Shown piece by piece: positions 51,544-60,742 of a stretch of DNA of 64,000 nt. Numbering within the stretch: position 1 is the first letter of the stretch; each line of letters begins with the position of its first letter. The notes under the pieces are model-generated. The model was given only the letters and a program-made list of their open reading frames with translations. It was not told the DNA's origin and did not search any database. A program made the position numbers and the translations under genes. Source of the DNA: Massilia sp. W12 (GTDB lineage: Bacteria; Pseudomonadota; Gammaproteobacteria; Burkholderiales; Burkholderiaceae_D); contig NZ_CP147776.1 in assembly GCF_037300705.1 (NCBI RefSeq), positions 5,648,857 to 5,712,856 of the forward strand, read 5' to 3'.

Positions 51544-52929
51544 ATGACAGGAATACAACCCGCGCCAGGCTTGCCGGCGGAGGCCGCGCCGGCAATTGAG
51601 GGCGATGCTTTACAGCAACATTTTCAAACAGGCGTCGCCGCTGACGATATTGAGCAGATTTTCCTGCTCAAGCGCGCGCAGCCGGTCTTACAAGCATTTT
51701 CTGCGCTGTTCCACGGCGGTTTTGAACACGTCTTATTGCGCTTGAGCGTCTTGCGCGAATTGGCTGCAGAAACCGAAAGCGCCTGCTTCACGCGCGCCGA
51801 TATCAATCTCCGCTTGGCTTTTCTCTTGCCTGACAGTCTGGAAACGGTGCTGTCGCGCCTGCGCTCGCATCAATTGCTGGCCTGGGATGCGGCGCAAAGC
51901 GTGTATCGCGTCACGCCGATGGCGCGCAATGTGCTGGCCGCGCTGGATGGCTTGCTGCGCGTGGAGCAGGGCGATGATCAGGCCGAAGTCGGCTTTCTAT
52001 TATCGCAAGTGGCCGGCGCGCAAGTCATGGGCGGGGTCAGCGTTGAACAATTACAGCATTTGTTGGCGCGTCTGGTCGATTTGACCGAAGAATTCCGCGA
52101 TGCGATTGCCTCAGGTTCCGAATTCCGCCTGCGCTCAGCGCAAGTCAAATGGCATATGGCCTGCGACTGGGTGGAAAAAGGTTCGCAAGTGATCCAGGCG
52201 ATTACCGGCGACCCGCAAGCCGATAGCGCCACCCACCGCGCGGCGCAGGCGATCGGGCGCGCCCAAAGCGCGCTGTTGAATATGCAGGGCATGTTTTCGC
52301 GCGCGCTCAATCAGATTGAGCGCCAGCGCGTACATTTGGGCCAATCCGGCCTGTCCACCACCGATATTAAACTATGGTTGTTGCAACACGATGATTTGGC
52401 AGGGTTGGCCGATGGCGCCCTGTCATGCGCGGTTGCGCCGCTGTTCATGACACCGGCTGAAATGATTGACGTAGCAGAAACCGAACTCCTTTCCGATAAA
52501 CACGATGATGGCGCCAGACTCGGCTTGCCGGATGGCATGGACGCCCCGGTCACGCTGGCCGAGCAAGATCCGATGGCGCGCGAACTCGACGACTGGCTGG
52601 GCAAGCTGGCCAGCTTCACCGACATGGCGGGCAATGCGCCGGCCCCGGTGGAGCAGGCCTTATTGCCGGCCAATTTCGCGCTCGCCTCTTATCGCGCCTC
52701 GCTCCTGCCCTTGCTGGGCGACCCTAACGAAGCCAGTTTGCAAGGGCCGACTGCGCGCCTGGCGCGTCTGCCGCTGGACTTGCATTTGCAAGATGAGTTG
52801 CAGCCGCTGGCGCAAGGCGAAGTGGCGGCTATGACCCGCGCCACCTTAAGTCCGGCGGCGCGCCTGAGCGCACTGGCGGCGGAGTTGGAAACCATCTTGG
52901 CCAGCCCACAGGAAGTCAGCGATGAATAA
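51544..52929 (+). CDS. MksF/JetA-like kleisin-type subunit of an SMC operon
   Basis: 461 residues from ATG at 51544; a GTG at 51526 in frame is possible. Mostly helical with a likely winged-helix start (about 30-130, SVLRELAAETESACFTRADINLRLAFLLPDSLETVLSRLRSHQLLAWD) and long helices in the middle (about 170-260). It is the first of three overlapping genes ending in an SMC-like ATPase, the position held by the kleisin MksF or JetA in condensin-like loci. The assignment rests on gene order and helical layout; sequence similarity could not be tested. Confidence 0.6.
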   Translation: MTGIQPAPGLPAEAAPAIEGDALQQHFQTGVAADDIEQIFLLKRAQPVLQAFSALFHGGFEHVLLRLSVLRELAAETESACFTRADINLRLAFLLPDSLETVLSRLRSHQLLAWDAAQSVYRVTPMARNVLAALDGLLRVEQGDDQAEVGFLLSQVAGAQVMGGVSVEQLQHLLARLVDLTEEFRDAIASGSEFRLRSAQVKWHMACDWVEKGSQVIQAITGDPQADSATHRAAQAIGRAQSALLNMQGMFSRALNQIERQRVHLGQSGLSTTDIKLWLLQHDDLAGLADGALSCAVAPLFMTPAEMIDVAETELLSDKHDDGARLGLPDGMDAPVTLAEQDPMARELDDWLGKLASFTDMAGNAPAPVEQALLPANFALASYRASLLPLLGDPNEASLQGPTARLARLPLDLHLQDELQPLAQGEVAAMTRATLSPAARLSALAAELETILASPQEVSDE

Positions 52930-53596
52930 TGATGCCCAATTATTGATAGCGCGTCTGCTGACGCAGCAAACCTTGCGGCGCGATGAGCGCTTAGTCAAAC
53001 GCGTGCTGTCAGACGATGTGTTCCGCGCCGAAGTCGATGGCCACCTGGCGGCCTGCGGCATGAAACTGCTCGACAATGTGTACGCCGATCATGTGACGCT
53101 GGCGTTGAGGCGCGAAATCGAACCGAAGATTTTCGGCGCGCGCGAAAGCTGGCAAAACAATAATTTCGGCCTTGCGCGCGATGGCGTGGCGCTGCTGGTG
53201 GTGCTGTGGGCGCTGATTATTTTGCCCAAGCGCGAGCGGCAGGAAGCGCATCAACATGCGCAGCAAGACCAGGAAGATATGTTCGGCAAAGAAAAACCGC
53301 TGCCGCGCGCCGAAGAAACCTCACTCGGGATTTCTTACAAAGCGCTGCTGGCCGATTTTGGCGAAAAACTGGGTAAGAAAACCCGCCTGGATATGAATCT
53401 GGGGATTTTGACCCGTTTGGGTTTTATTGAGCGGCGCGGCGATGAATTGCATGAAGGGCCGCTGCTGGACTTGATGATGGATACCGATGTGCTCAAAGAG
53501 CGCATTATCAATGGCGCGTTGGCCGATGTGTTCAAAAACCGCCCGCTGCCCCCGCCCGCCGCAAGCGAAGCAGGGGCGGACGGACAAACTCTGTAA
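52922..53596 (+). CDS. MksE/JetB-like small subunit of an SMC operon
   Basis: 224 residues, overlapping the gene before by eight bases. Acidic-helical with probable winged-helix parts: LARDGVALLVVLWALIILPKRERQEA (about 81-106) and SLGISYKALLADFGEKLGKKTRLDMNLGILTRLGFIERRGDEL (about 137-179), then LHEGPLLDLMMDTDVLKERIINGAL. This layout fits MksE/MukE or JetB (DUF4194-like), the tandem winged-helix subunit that binds the kleisin. The SMC-like gene starts ten bases after its stop. Confidence 0.62.
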   Translation: MNNDAQLLIARLLTQQTLRRDERLVKRVLSDDVFRAEVDGHLAACGMKLLDNVYADHVTLALRREIEPKIFGARESWQNNNFGLARDGVALLVVLWALIILPKRERQEAHQHAQQDQEDMFGKEKPLPRAEETSLGISYKALLADFGEKLGKKTRLDMNLGILTRLGFIERRGDELHEGPLLDLMMDTDVLKERIINGALADVFKNRPLPPPAASEAGADGQTL

Positions 53597-53605
53597 GGGT
53601 CAGCC

Positions 53606-56482
53606 ATGTTTCACATCAAATCGCTGGAAATGGTGCATTGGGATTACTGGCAGCGTATCAAAAACATTCCGCTGGACGCCAAAATCATCACGATTGCCGG
53701 CCAGAACGGCTCCGGCAAAACCACCTTGCTGGACGCTTTGCGCACCCTGTTCGGGCTGGACTGTTCCATGGGCCGCTCGTATAAACACTATGCGCGCCAC
53801 TCCGGCCAGCACACCTCCTGGCTGCGCGCGGTGGTGGATAACCGCGCCACAGGACGCCAGTTGTCAAACCGGCCATTCCGCAGCTCCGGCTTCTTCGCCG
53901 AAGATGAAGTCACCCTGTTTTGCCAGATTCAGAAAAACGGCGGCGATTGGAAGCGCCAATATCTGATGCGCGCCGGCAATGTGCAAATTGAAGCCGTGAC
54001 CGAAGCCAATGACTGGCTCGGGGTGGAAACCTATCGCAAACGTCTGGCCGCCGCCGGCTTGTCGCCGGCCATGGCCAAAGTGCTGGCGCTGGAACAGGGC
54101 GAAACGGATAAATTATGCGAATACGCGCCGCGCCAATTGCTCGACCTGGTGTTTCAGGTATTCGGCGACAAGGAAGTGTTGGATGCGTATGACGAAGCCA
54201 AGCGCCACCAGCGCGACACCGAAGCCGAATTGCAGCGCTTTGAAACCGAGTTGGAGCTTTCCAAGACGAATCTGGAAGGCTTGCGCCTGCGCGTCACCAA
54301 TTATCACCAATGGCAGCGCTTAAGCGAAGAGCGCCGCATGTTGCAAGCCGAAGCGCTGCCGATTTTGCAATACGCCGAGGAACGCGACAAACTCAAGGCC
54401 CACAGCAAATCCCTGCAAGACAGCCGGCGCCACGCCAGCCAGCAACAGCAAATGCTGTCGCAACGCCGGGGGCAACTGGTTCAGCATGCGCAATTTCACA
54501 CCCAATCGCAGCAACAGGAAAGCGAGCTGGAAAAAGAAAACGCGCAACTGGCGCATGATTTGCAGCAAATCAATGCCCGCATCAAACCGCTGGAAAATCT
54601 GCTGGAGCAGAAAAAACGGCTGGAAAAATTGGCGGGACAGACTGGCGACGACTTGAGCGGACTGGCGGCGGATTTGGAGCAATGGGAAGCGCGCCACCAG
54701 CATGAACGCAATCAGCGCAAAGAAATCAGCGCGCAAGTGCAAGAGCACCGCAATTTAATCGCCGCGCTGGAAGGCAAAAGCGCTTTGCCGGAGCCGGAGC
54801 AGGTGCGGCAAATGCGGCGCGCGCTGGACGCCGCCGGCATCGGCCATCATTTGTTGCCCGACTTGATTGAAGTGACAGACGGCCAATGGCAGGCCGCAGT
54901 CGAAGGCGTGTTGCGCGGCTATGCTTCGGTGATTTTGCTGGAGCGCGAAAGCGACGCCGCCGCCGCTTATGCGCTGGGGCAGCAATTGCGTTATCCGCAT
55001 TTCATCGTTTCCGAACTGGTGCAGCCGCACAGCGTGCGCGATGACAGCTTATTATCGGTCTTGAGTTTTGCCGGCAAGGTTCCGGCCTGGCTGCTGGAGC
55101 AACTGGCGCGCATCCGCCGCGTCGATAGCGTGGAGCAGGGTTTGCGCTGCGGCGCGCATCAGGAATGGATTACGCGCGAAGCGTATCACCACGAAAAACG
55201 CGGCGCCCGTTCTTTATATGTGGAAGCGGCGCGTTACCGCTTTGGCGACGGAGGCCGGCGGCAACGTTTGCAGGCGCTGCAAAACCGTTTGCAAACGCTG
55301 GAAACGCAAGAAGACAAGCTCACCCTCTCGATCAGCGAACTGGCGCAGCAAATCGCCGCCGCCAAGAGCCGCATCGCCGGCGTGGACGCGCTGAAAGAAT
55401 TGAGCGCGCGCCAAAGCGAATTCGCCGATGCGCTGGAGCAAATTGAACCCTTGAAAGCCGAACGCAGCAAAATCGGCGCACGTTTAGGCGAATTGCAAAC
55501 CCTGTCGAAAGCTGCGACTGAAACCCGCACCCGCGCTGAAGCCGCCTGGCATGGCGCGAAACAGGCTTTGCGCGACTTGGAGCAGCAATTAAGCGGGCAG
55601 AGCGGGCAGCATGTGCAAGCGCGACAAAACCATGCGCAGGAATTGTGGCAGGCGCGCCGCCGCTGGCGCCAACTGCCGCACAGCTGGCGCCGTCCGGCGC
55701 GCTGCGCCGCGCTGATCGACGAACACCAAAACGCGCACCAGGTCGAATTGCGCCTCAACAGCCTGAATACCTCACTGGCGCGCGAGAGCTGGGAAACGGA
55801 TGGCGCGGTGGTCGATCAATATCAACGCCTGTCTGATCAATTATCCAACCGCCAGGCAGAAACCGATGAGCGGCGCTATCAAAACAACCGCGCCATCGAA
55901 GCCACCGCAAACGCGCGCGGCGCGTATATTGAACGCCTGCGCTACACCATCAAAACCTATGGCCGCAATATCCGTGAGCTGGGCGAGCTGGCCGGGATTG
56001 AAGTGCATGCCGATCCGGTGAAACTGGAAAATGATGATTTGCAACTGTCCCAGGCCGGCTTGCATGTGCGCTTCAAGTTTGACGGCAAAGGCCCGATCGG
56101 CATGAATGACGGCGAGGCTTCCGGCGGGCAGCAGGTGATGAAATCGCTGATTCTCTTGATCGGTTTGCTGAAGTCGGATGAAGGCTCGGGCGGTTTCGTC
56201 TTTATTGACGAACCGTTCGCCCACTTGGATATCCGGAATATTCAATTGGTCGGCGAGTTCCTCAAAAACACTGACGCCCAATATCTGATGACCACGCCGC
56301 TGACCCATAACACCGACGTGTACGACCCTTCTGAGCTGACCCTGATCACCAGCAAGAAAAAGAAGGAGCAAACCTGGGCCCAGCCGATTTTTGTGCTGCA
56401 ACGGCGCAAAACAGATCCGCTGGATGAGTTTGCCGGCCAGAGCGCAGGACGCCACCATTCGACACGTAAGCACAGTGTTTGA
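53606..56482 (+). CDS. SMC-like ATPase (MksB/JetC-like)
   Basis: 958 residues with split ABC ATPase ends and a coiled coil between. Walker A is GQNGSGKTT (32-40). Two long coiled-coil arms (about 190-390 and 540-760, rich in Gln, Glu, Leu, Arg) flank a probable hinge (about 395-520, LPDLIEVTDGQWQAAVEGVLRGYASVILLERE). The signature is EASGGQQVMKS with Ser839, and Walker B is GGFVFIDEPFAHLD with Asp868-Glu869. Such complexes (MukBEF, MksBEF, Wadjet JetABC) organise chromosomes or recognise small circular DNA. No JetD-type nuclease gene follows; the next gene is an ABC importer component. No frameshift was detected. Confidence 0.8.
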   Translation: MFHIKSLEMVHWDYWQRIKNIPLDAKIITIAGQNGSGKTTLLDALRTLFGLDCSMGRSYKHYARHSGQHTSWLRAVVDNRATGRQLSNRPFRSSGFFAEDEVTLFCQIQKNGGDWKRQYLMRAGNVQIEAVTEANDWLGVETYRKRLAAAGLSPAMAKVLALEQGETDKLCEYAPRQLLDLVFQVFGDKEVLDAYDEAKRHQRDTEAELQRFETELELSKTNLEGLRLRVTNYHQWQRLSEERRMLQAEALPILQYAEERDKLKAHSKSLQDSRRHASQQQQMLSQRRGQLVQHAQFHTQSQQQESELEKENAQLAHDLQQINARIKPLENLLEQKKRLEKLAGQTGDDLSGLAADLEQWEARHQHERNQRKEISAQVQEHRNLIAALEGKSALPEPEQVRQMRRALDAAGIGHHLLPDLIEVTDGQWQAAVEGVLRGYASVILLERESDAAAAYALGQQLRYPHFIVSELVQPHSVRDDSLLSVLSFAGKVPAWLLEQLARIRRVDSVEQGLRCGAHQEWITREAYHHEKRGARSLYVEAARYRFGDGGRRQRLQALQNRLQTLETQEDKLTLSISELAQQIAAAKSRIAGVDALKELSARQSEFADALEQIEPLKAERSKIGARLGELQTLSKAATETRTRAEAAWHGAKQALRDLEQQLSGQSGQHVQARQNHAQELWQARRRWRQLPHSWRRPARCAALIDEHQNAHQVELRLNSLNTSLARESWETDGAVVDQYQRLSDQLSNRQAETDERRYQNNRAIEATANARGAYIERLRYTIKTYGRNIRELGELAGIEVHADPVKLENDDLQLSQAGLHVRFKFDGKGPIGMNDGEASGGQQVMKSLILLIGLLKSDEGSGGFVFIDEPFAHLDIRNIQLVGEFLKNTDAQYLMTTPLTHNTDVYDPSELTLITSKKKKEQTWAQPIFVLQRRKTDPLDEFAGQSAGRHHSTRKHSV

Positions 56483-56582
56483 TGCAGATTGCCTTGAATT
56501 CACAGCAAACAGCTGAAGTAAGCTGCGGTTAGCTGCATCAAAGGATAAATTCCAAGCAAGGCAAGTAAAATTTTTGCAATAA

Positions 56583-56626
56583 AAAAGTTGGCTTAAGGAA
56601 ATTTTTTTTGCCTGAGGCCAATTTTT
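56583..56626 (+). terminator. Probable terminator of the SMC operon
   Basis: AAAAGTTGGC-T (56583-56593) can pair with AGGCCAATTTTT (56615-56626), with one G-U pair and one bulged base. The loop is large and T-rich, and the stem ends in a T-run. Confidence 0.35.
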
Positions 56627-56722
56627 GATACACAAAATGGTGAATTTGGTTCAATATAGGTGTGCGATGCATGCGCTTATACGGCCTAGATGCTGCTGTT
56701 CGGCGTAGCTGTTCAGATCTGT

Positions 56723-56738
56723 TTTTCTGCGCAGAAAA
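56723..56738. promoter_or_regulatory. Perfect 16-bp palindrome, possible operator
   Basis: TTTTCTGCGCAGAAAA lies 78 bases before the start of the ABC importer operon. It is too short and loop-free to be a good terminator. Symmetry and position suggest a regulator binding site for the operon, though no regulator gene is adjacent. Confidence 0.4.
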
Positions 56739-56815
56739 GCATTGATCGGCCACTGGCTGCATATTGGCTGAGCGGTTTCAGCTTTTTTCCTTACTTGAAG
56801 TATGGAGGTTAAGCG

Positions 56816-58054
56816 ATGAATTCCAGCGACCACAATCCACCCTATGCAGCCCGGCGCAGGTTGCTGCATTTCGTTTCCGGCCTGATGGCTGCGTTATCAC
56901 TGGCTCCGGCAGTGGCGCAGGAAAAAATCCGCATCGGCGTCCCTTTGCCGCTTTCCGGCACCTCAGCGCAGTTTTGCGAACCCATGCTCAAAGGCGTGCA
57001 AATGTACGCCGAAGAATTGAACGCCAAAGGCGGTTTGCTGGGGAAAAAAATTGAGATCGTCGCGCGCGACTCCAAAGCCAAACCGGAGGAAGCCGTGCGT
57101 GTGGCGCGCGAATTGATCGTGCGTGAACGTGTCAATTTCCTGGTCGGCACCTTTACTTCAGCTGAAGGCCCGGCAGTATCCGAAATTGCGAAAGAAAACA
57201 AAACAGTGTTGATGGCGCTGGGGCCGAAAACAGACCGCCTGACCGCACCTGAAGCTTTGCATCCCTACGTCTTCCGCGTTTCCGCGAATACCACCACTGA
57301 AGGACGCGCTGCGGCCGCCCTGATGGCGCGTTGGAAAGTGACGCGTGTGGCTACTATTGCGCCTGATTTTGCGTATGGTCAGGATGGGGTCAAAGTGTTT
57401 GTCGCGCATCTGAAAAAGCTGCGTCCCGATATCCAGATCGTGGATCAGCAATGGCCCAAGATCACGGAAAGCGACTACACCCCCTTTATCACCGCGCAAA
57501 AAGCGGCCAAGCCGGAGGCGGTGTTTTCGATTATTTGCTGCGGCCAGTTCACTCCTTTCGCAAAACAGGCAAATGGCCTGGGTTACTTCAAGGCGCTCAA
57601 TAACAATTTTATTGCTGTCGCTGAAGGTGGCTCGATTGAAAGCTTGCGTTCGCTGGGAGCCGAATATCCAGTCGGCATCTGGGGCAACTCATACGATGCC
57701 TTCAATTACAAGCCGCAAGATCCTGCAGTGGCCAAGGCGCACAGCGATTTCCTGGCCAAGGTGCGCACCTTCACCAAGGAGCAGTACCCTGCCTCCTGGG
57801 TGGTGTCAGGTTATCTCGGCATGCAATATCTGAGCGAGGCAGTGAAAAAAGCCAATTCGCTGGATTCAAGCAAAGTTTCGGCTGCGCTCAAAGGATTGAC
57901 CTTGGATACGCCGATGGGCAAGCTGACGATGCGCGCCAAAGATCAGCAATTGACCAGGGGTATGGTATGGGGACAGGCAAAAATAGTGAAAGATGTCCCA
58001 TTCCCGGTACTCGATCCGATTGAATATATTGATGCTGCACCACTGATGGATTGA
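56816..58054 (+). CDS. Branched-chain amino acid-type ABC transporter, substrate-binding protein
   Basis: 412 residues, periplasmic receptor of the LivK/HAAT type. Signal peptide with a twin-arginine-like start (ARRRLLHFVSGLMAALSLAPAVAQ). Then IRIGVPLPLSGTSAQFCEPMLKGVQMYAEELNAKGGLLGKKIEIVARDS and FLVGTFTSAEGPAVSEIAKE, which line the ligand cleft. GGAGG seven bases before ATG. It is the first gene of a five-gene importer operon whose last member is an aldoxime dehydratase, so the ligand may be an aldoxime, nitrile, amide or amino acid. The name Liv reflects the family only. Confidence 0.9.
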   Translation: MNSSDHNPPYAARRRLLHFVSGLMAALSLAPAVAQEKIRIGVPLPLSGTSAQFCEPMLKGVQMYAEELNAKGGLLGKKIEIVARDSKAKPEEAVRVARELIVRERVNFLVGTFTSAEGPAVSEIAKENKTVLMALGPKTDRLTAPEALHPYVFRVSANTTTEGRAAAALMARWKVTRVATIAPDFAYGQDGVKVFVAHLKKLRPDIQIVDQQWPKITESDYTPFITAQKAAKPEAVFSIICCGQFTPFAKQANGLGYFKALNNNFIAVAEGGSIESLRSLGAEYPVGIWGNSYDAFNYKPQDPAVAKAHSDFLAKVRTFTKEQYPASWVVSGYLGMQYLSEAVKKANSLDSSKVSAALKGLTLDTPMGKLTMRAKDQQLTRGMVWGQAKIVKDVPFPVLDPIEYIDAAPLMD

Positions 58055-58068
58055 AACGGGAGCGTGAC

Positions 58069-58953
58069 ATGGATGCCGCGCTCTTGATCAACCAGACTTT
58101 CAGTGGCTTGTCCACTGCCATGCTGTCTTTTATAGCGGCTGCCGGCTTGTCTTTGGTGTTTGGCGTGATGCGTTTGCTGAATTTTGCGCATGGCTCAATG
58201 TTCATGGCTGGCGCCTATCTGGCATGGCAGTATTCGACTTGGTTAGGGGGCGGCGAAGGCGCATTCTGGCTTGCAGTGTTATTGTCCGCACTGACAGTTG
58301 GCGTGATTGCCGCCGTCATTGAAGTGCTGTTTTTCAAGCGCTTGTATGGGCAGCCGGAATTGATTCAGTTGTTATTCACATATGCTCTGGTCTTAATTAC
58401 CGGCGATGTGGTCAAATTCATCTGGGGGTCGCAGCAACTGAGTTTGGCCCGTCCGCCGTCGCTGGCGGATTCCCTCAGCATAGGCTCTGTCACACTGCCG
58501 CATTACAATTTATTTTTATTGTTGGCGGGCTTGTTGGTGGCAGGCGGCTTGTGGTGGTTGATGCAGCGTACCCGTGTCGGCATGGTGGTGCGCGCATCAT
58601 CGCAAGACCGTGAAATGATGAGTTTGCTTGGTTCACGCGTGCAGCTGGTGTTTTTATCAGTTTTCAGCGGCAGTGCAGTTTTGGCTGGACTGGCAGGCGC
58701 CTTGATTGCGCCTACCACAGCCATCGTGCCCGGTATGGACACTGAAATCATTATTCCCTTATTCATTATTGTTGTGATTGGCGGCTTGGGATCGATCTGG
58801 GGCGCCTTTCTTGGTTCGGTGATTTATGGCGTTACGCTGTCCTTTGGCATCTTGCTTGCGCCGCGCTTTTCGCTGTTTGCAGTGGCCAGCCTGATGGTGG
58901 TGATCTTGATAATCCGGCCACAGGGTTTGGCCGGGGAGGCCGCGACACGATGA
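58069..58953 (+). CDS. Branched-chain-type ABC transporter permease (LivH family)
   Basis: 294 residues with about eight membrane helices. Family marks are LINQTFSGLSTAMLSFIAAAGLSLVFGVMRLLNFAHGSMFMAGAYLAW and the GGLGSIWGAFLGSVIYG loop that contacts the ATPases. ATG at 58069 has GGGAG six bases upstream; the ATG at 58051, overlapping the stop of the receptor gene, is less likely. It works with the LivM-type permease encoded next. Confidence 0.9.
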   Translation: MDAALLINQTFSGLSTAMLSFIAAAGLSLVFGVMRLLNFAHGSMFMAGAYLAWQYSTWLGGGEGAFWLAVLLSALTVGVIAAVIEVLFFKRLYGQPELIQLLFTYALVLITGDVVKFIWGSQQLSLARPPSLADSLSIGSVTLPHYNLFLLLAGLLVAGGLWWLMQRTRVGMVVRASSQDREMMSLLGSRVQLVFLSVFSGSAVLAGLAGALIAPTTAIVPGMDTEIIIPLFIIVVIGGLGSIWGAFLGSVIYGVTLSFGILLAPRFSLFAVASLMVVILIIRPQGLAGEAATR

Positions 58954-59996
58954 AACGCATATTCAACACAGCGGCAGTATGGCAACTGCCGCTTTTTCTG
59001 TTATTGATTTTATTGCCGTTGCAAGCCAGTCCTGCCTGGCTGTTTTTTGCGACTGACGCCTTGATTGCCGCCTTACTTGCAATCAGCTTGAATTTGCTGG
59101 TTGGCTATGGCGGCATGGTCTCATTCGGACATGCCGCCTATTACGGCGTGGGGGCATATGCCTGCGCCCTGCTGATGAAAAGCCTGGGCTGGCCGCTGCC
59201 GCTGGCTTTACTGGGCGGGGTGGCGCTGTCGGTGATGATTGCTGCATTTGCCGGCTTCTTTTGTGTGCGTTTGACCGCTGTCTATTTTTCTATGTTAACC
59301 CTGGCCTTTTCTCAAATTGTCTGGGCGGTGTGTTTTCGCTGGAATGAAGTGACAGGCGGCGATCAAGGCTTATCGGGCGTGCCGATGCCCGATTTCAGCT
59401 GGATCAAGCAAGTGGCGGGGCAACCGGATTTCGATGATGGCAAATTGTTCTATTGGCTCGCTTTGGTGATTGTCGCGCTATGTACGGGTTTGGCTTGGAT
59501 GTTGGTGCATTCTCCATTTGGCCGGGTCTTGATTGCCACCCGCGAAAATCCGCAGCGCTGTACTTTCATCGGACTGAATGTGCGACATATTCAACTGGCC
59601 GCTTTTTGTATTGCGGCGGCCCTGGCTGCTGTGGCGGGCGGCTTGTTTGGCGTCTTCAATCGCGGCGTTTATCCCGACTTCGTGGTCTATTCAAAAGGCG
59701 CTGAAATCCTGATCATGGTGCTGCTTGGCGGCAGCCGCAGCTTTTGGGGGCCTGCGCTGGGGGCGGTCGCGCTTTTGCTGTTGCATCAGGAGTCGCCGCG
59801 CATTCTGGAGTATGTGCTGGAAAAGAGTGCGGCGCTGGGTGTCAAAATTGATTTGGGCAGCGCCTCTGCATCGGAGTATTGGGGCATTGTGCTGGGTTTG
59901 GTGGTCGCCAGTTTGACGCTCATGTTTCCGGCCGGCATCAGTGGTTTGCTGAATTGGTTGCGTGCGCGTTTTAAGCCCGGCGGAGGCGCAGCATGA
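58950..59996 (+). CDS. Branched-chain-type ABC transporter permease (LivM family)
   Basis: 348 residues, about nine membrane helices. LLAISLNLLVGYGGMVSFGHAAYYGVGAYACALL and ATRENPQRCTFIGLNVRHIQLAAFCIAAALAAVAGGLFG are typical LivM signatures, and GGSRSFWGPALGAVALLLLHQE is the ATPase-contact loop. It overlaps livH by four bases and the LivG-type gene by four. Confidence 0.9.
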   Translation: MKRIFNTAAVWQLPLFLLLILLPLQASPAWLFFATDALIAALLAISLNLLVGYGGMVSFGHAAYYGVGAYACALLMKSLGWPLPLALLGGVALSVMIAAFAGFFCVRLTAVYFSMLTLAFSQIVWAVCFRWNEVTGGDQGLSGVPMPDFSWIKQVAGQPDFDDGKLFYWLALVIVALCTGLAWMLVHSPFGRVLIATRENPQRCTFIGLNVRHIQLAAFCIAAALAAVAGGLFGVFNRGVYPDFVVYSKGAEILIMVLLGGSRSFWGPALGAVALLLLHQESPRILEYVLEKSAALGVKIDLGSASASEYWGIVLGLVVASLTLMFPAGISGLLNWLRARFKPGGGAA

Positions 59997-60742
59997 GCGC
60001 CATCTTGCAGGTGGAAAATCTGTCGGTTTCCTTTGCCGGTTTTCAGGCAATCCGGGATGTTTCTTTCACCATGGATCAAGGCGCGATTTATTCTGTGATC
60101 GGGCCGAATGGGGCTGGCAAGTCAACCTTGTTTAACTTGATAACCGGCTTGAACAAGCCGGATCAAGGCCGCGTGTTATATATGGGGAAAGATATTGGCG
60201 GCGTGACGCCGGAGCGTCGCTGTCACATGGGGATGGGGCGCAGTTTTCAGCGCAGCAATATCTTTTCAGCGCTTAGTGTGTTTGAAAATGTGCAGACTGC
60301 GATTGTGGCGCGCCAGCGGGAAAATTGGCGCATGTTTTTTCCATTGGGCCAGCGCCACCGGGAAGAGGCGGAAAAGATTTTACGCGAAGTCGGCTTGGCC
60401 GAAAAAATTGATCATCCTGTCACTGCGCTTTCCCATGGCGACTGCCGGCAGCTCGAATTGGCGCTTGCGCTTGCCTTAAAGCCTCAATTATTGCTGCTTG
60501 ACGAGCCGACCGCCGGCATGTCGGTGGTGGAAACGCGGCGTTGCGTTGAATTGTTGCAAAACATCGTCAGTGTGTTTGGCGTCAAACTGCTGTTGACAGA
60601 GCATGATATGAGCGTGGTGTTTGCAATATCCGACCGTATCATGGTTTTATCTCAGGGACAGAATATCGCCTTTGGCACGCCTGATGAAATCCGTAACAGC
60701 AGCGTGGTGCGCAGCACTTATCTGGGACATGGGCCGCTATGA
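59993..60742 (+). CDS. Branched-chain-type ABC transporter ATPase (LivG family)
   Basis: 249 residues. Walker A is GPNGAGKSTLFN near residue 37. Q-loop GMGRSFQRSNIFSALSVFENV. The signature position reads LSHGDCRQLELALAL, where most relatives have LSGG or LSYG-x-x-R, and Walker B is LLLLDEPTAGMS; the H-loop is LLTEHDMSVVF. It powers uptake together with the LivF-type ATPase encoded next (four-base overlap). Confidence 0.92.
   Translation: MSAILQVENLSVSFAGFQAIRDVSFTMDQGAIYSVIGPNGAGKSTLFNLITGLNKPDQGRVLYMGKDIGGVTPERRCHMGMGRSFQRSNIFSALSVFENVQTAIVARQRENWRMFFPLGQRHREEAEKILREVGLAEKIDHPVTALSHGDCRQLELALALALKPQLLLLDEPTAGMSVVETRRCVELLQNIVSVFGVKLLLTEHDMSVVFAISDRIMVLSQGQNIAFGTPDEIRNSSVVRSTYLGHGPL

Larger units (their letters stand above)
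56483..56815. other. Intergenic region upstream of the LivK-type gene
   Basis: 333 AT-rich bases with no gene. It holds the probable terminator of the SMC operon on the left, a 16-bp palindrome at 56723-56738, and GGAGG at the right end for the gene at 56816. Confidence 0.5.

Noticed and set aside
55620-55840. Possible compensated frameshift in the SMC gene
   Set aside because: The Arg/Trp-rich segment looks odd, but the frame is unbroken and coiled-coil character resumes on both sides, so no frameshift is needed.
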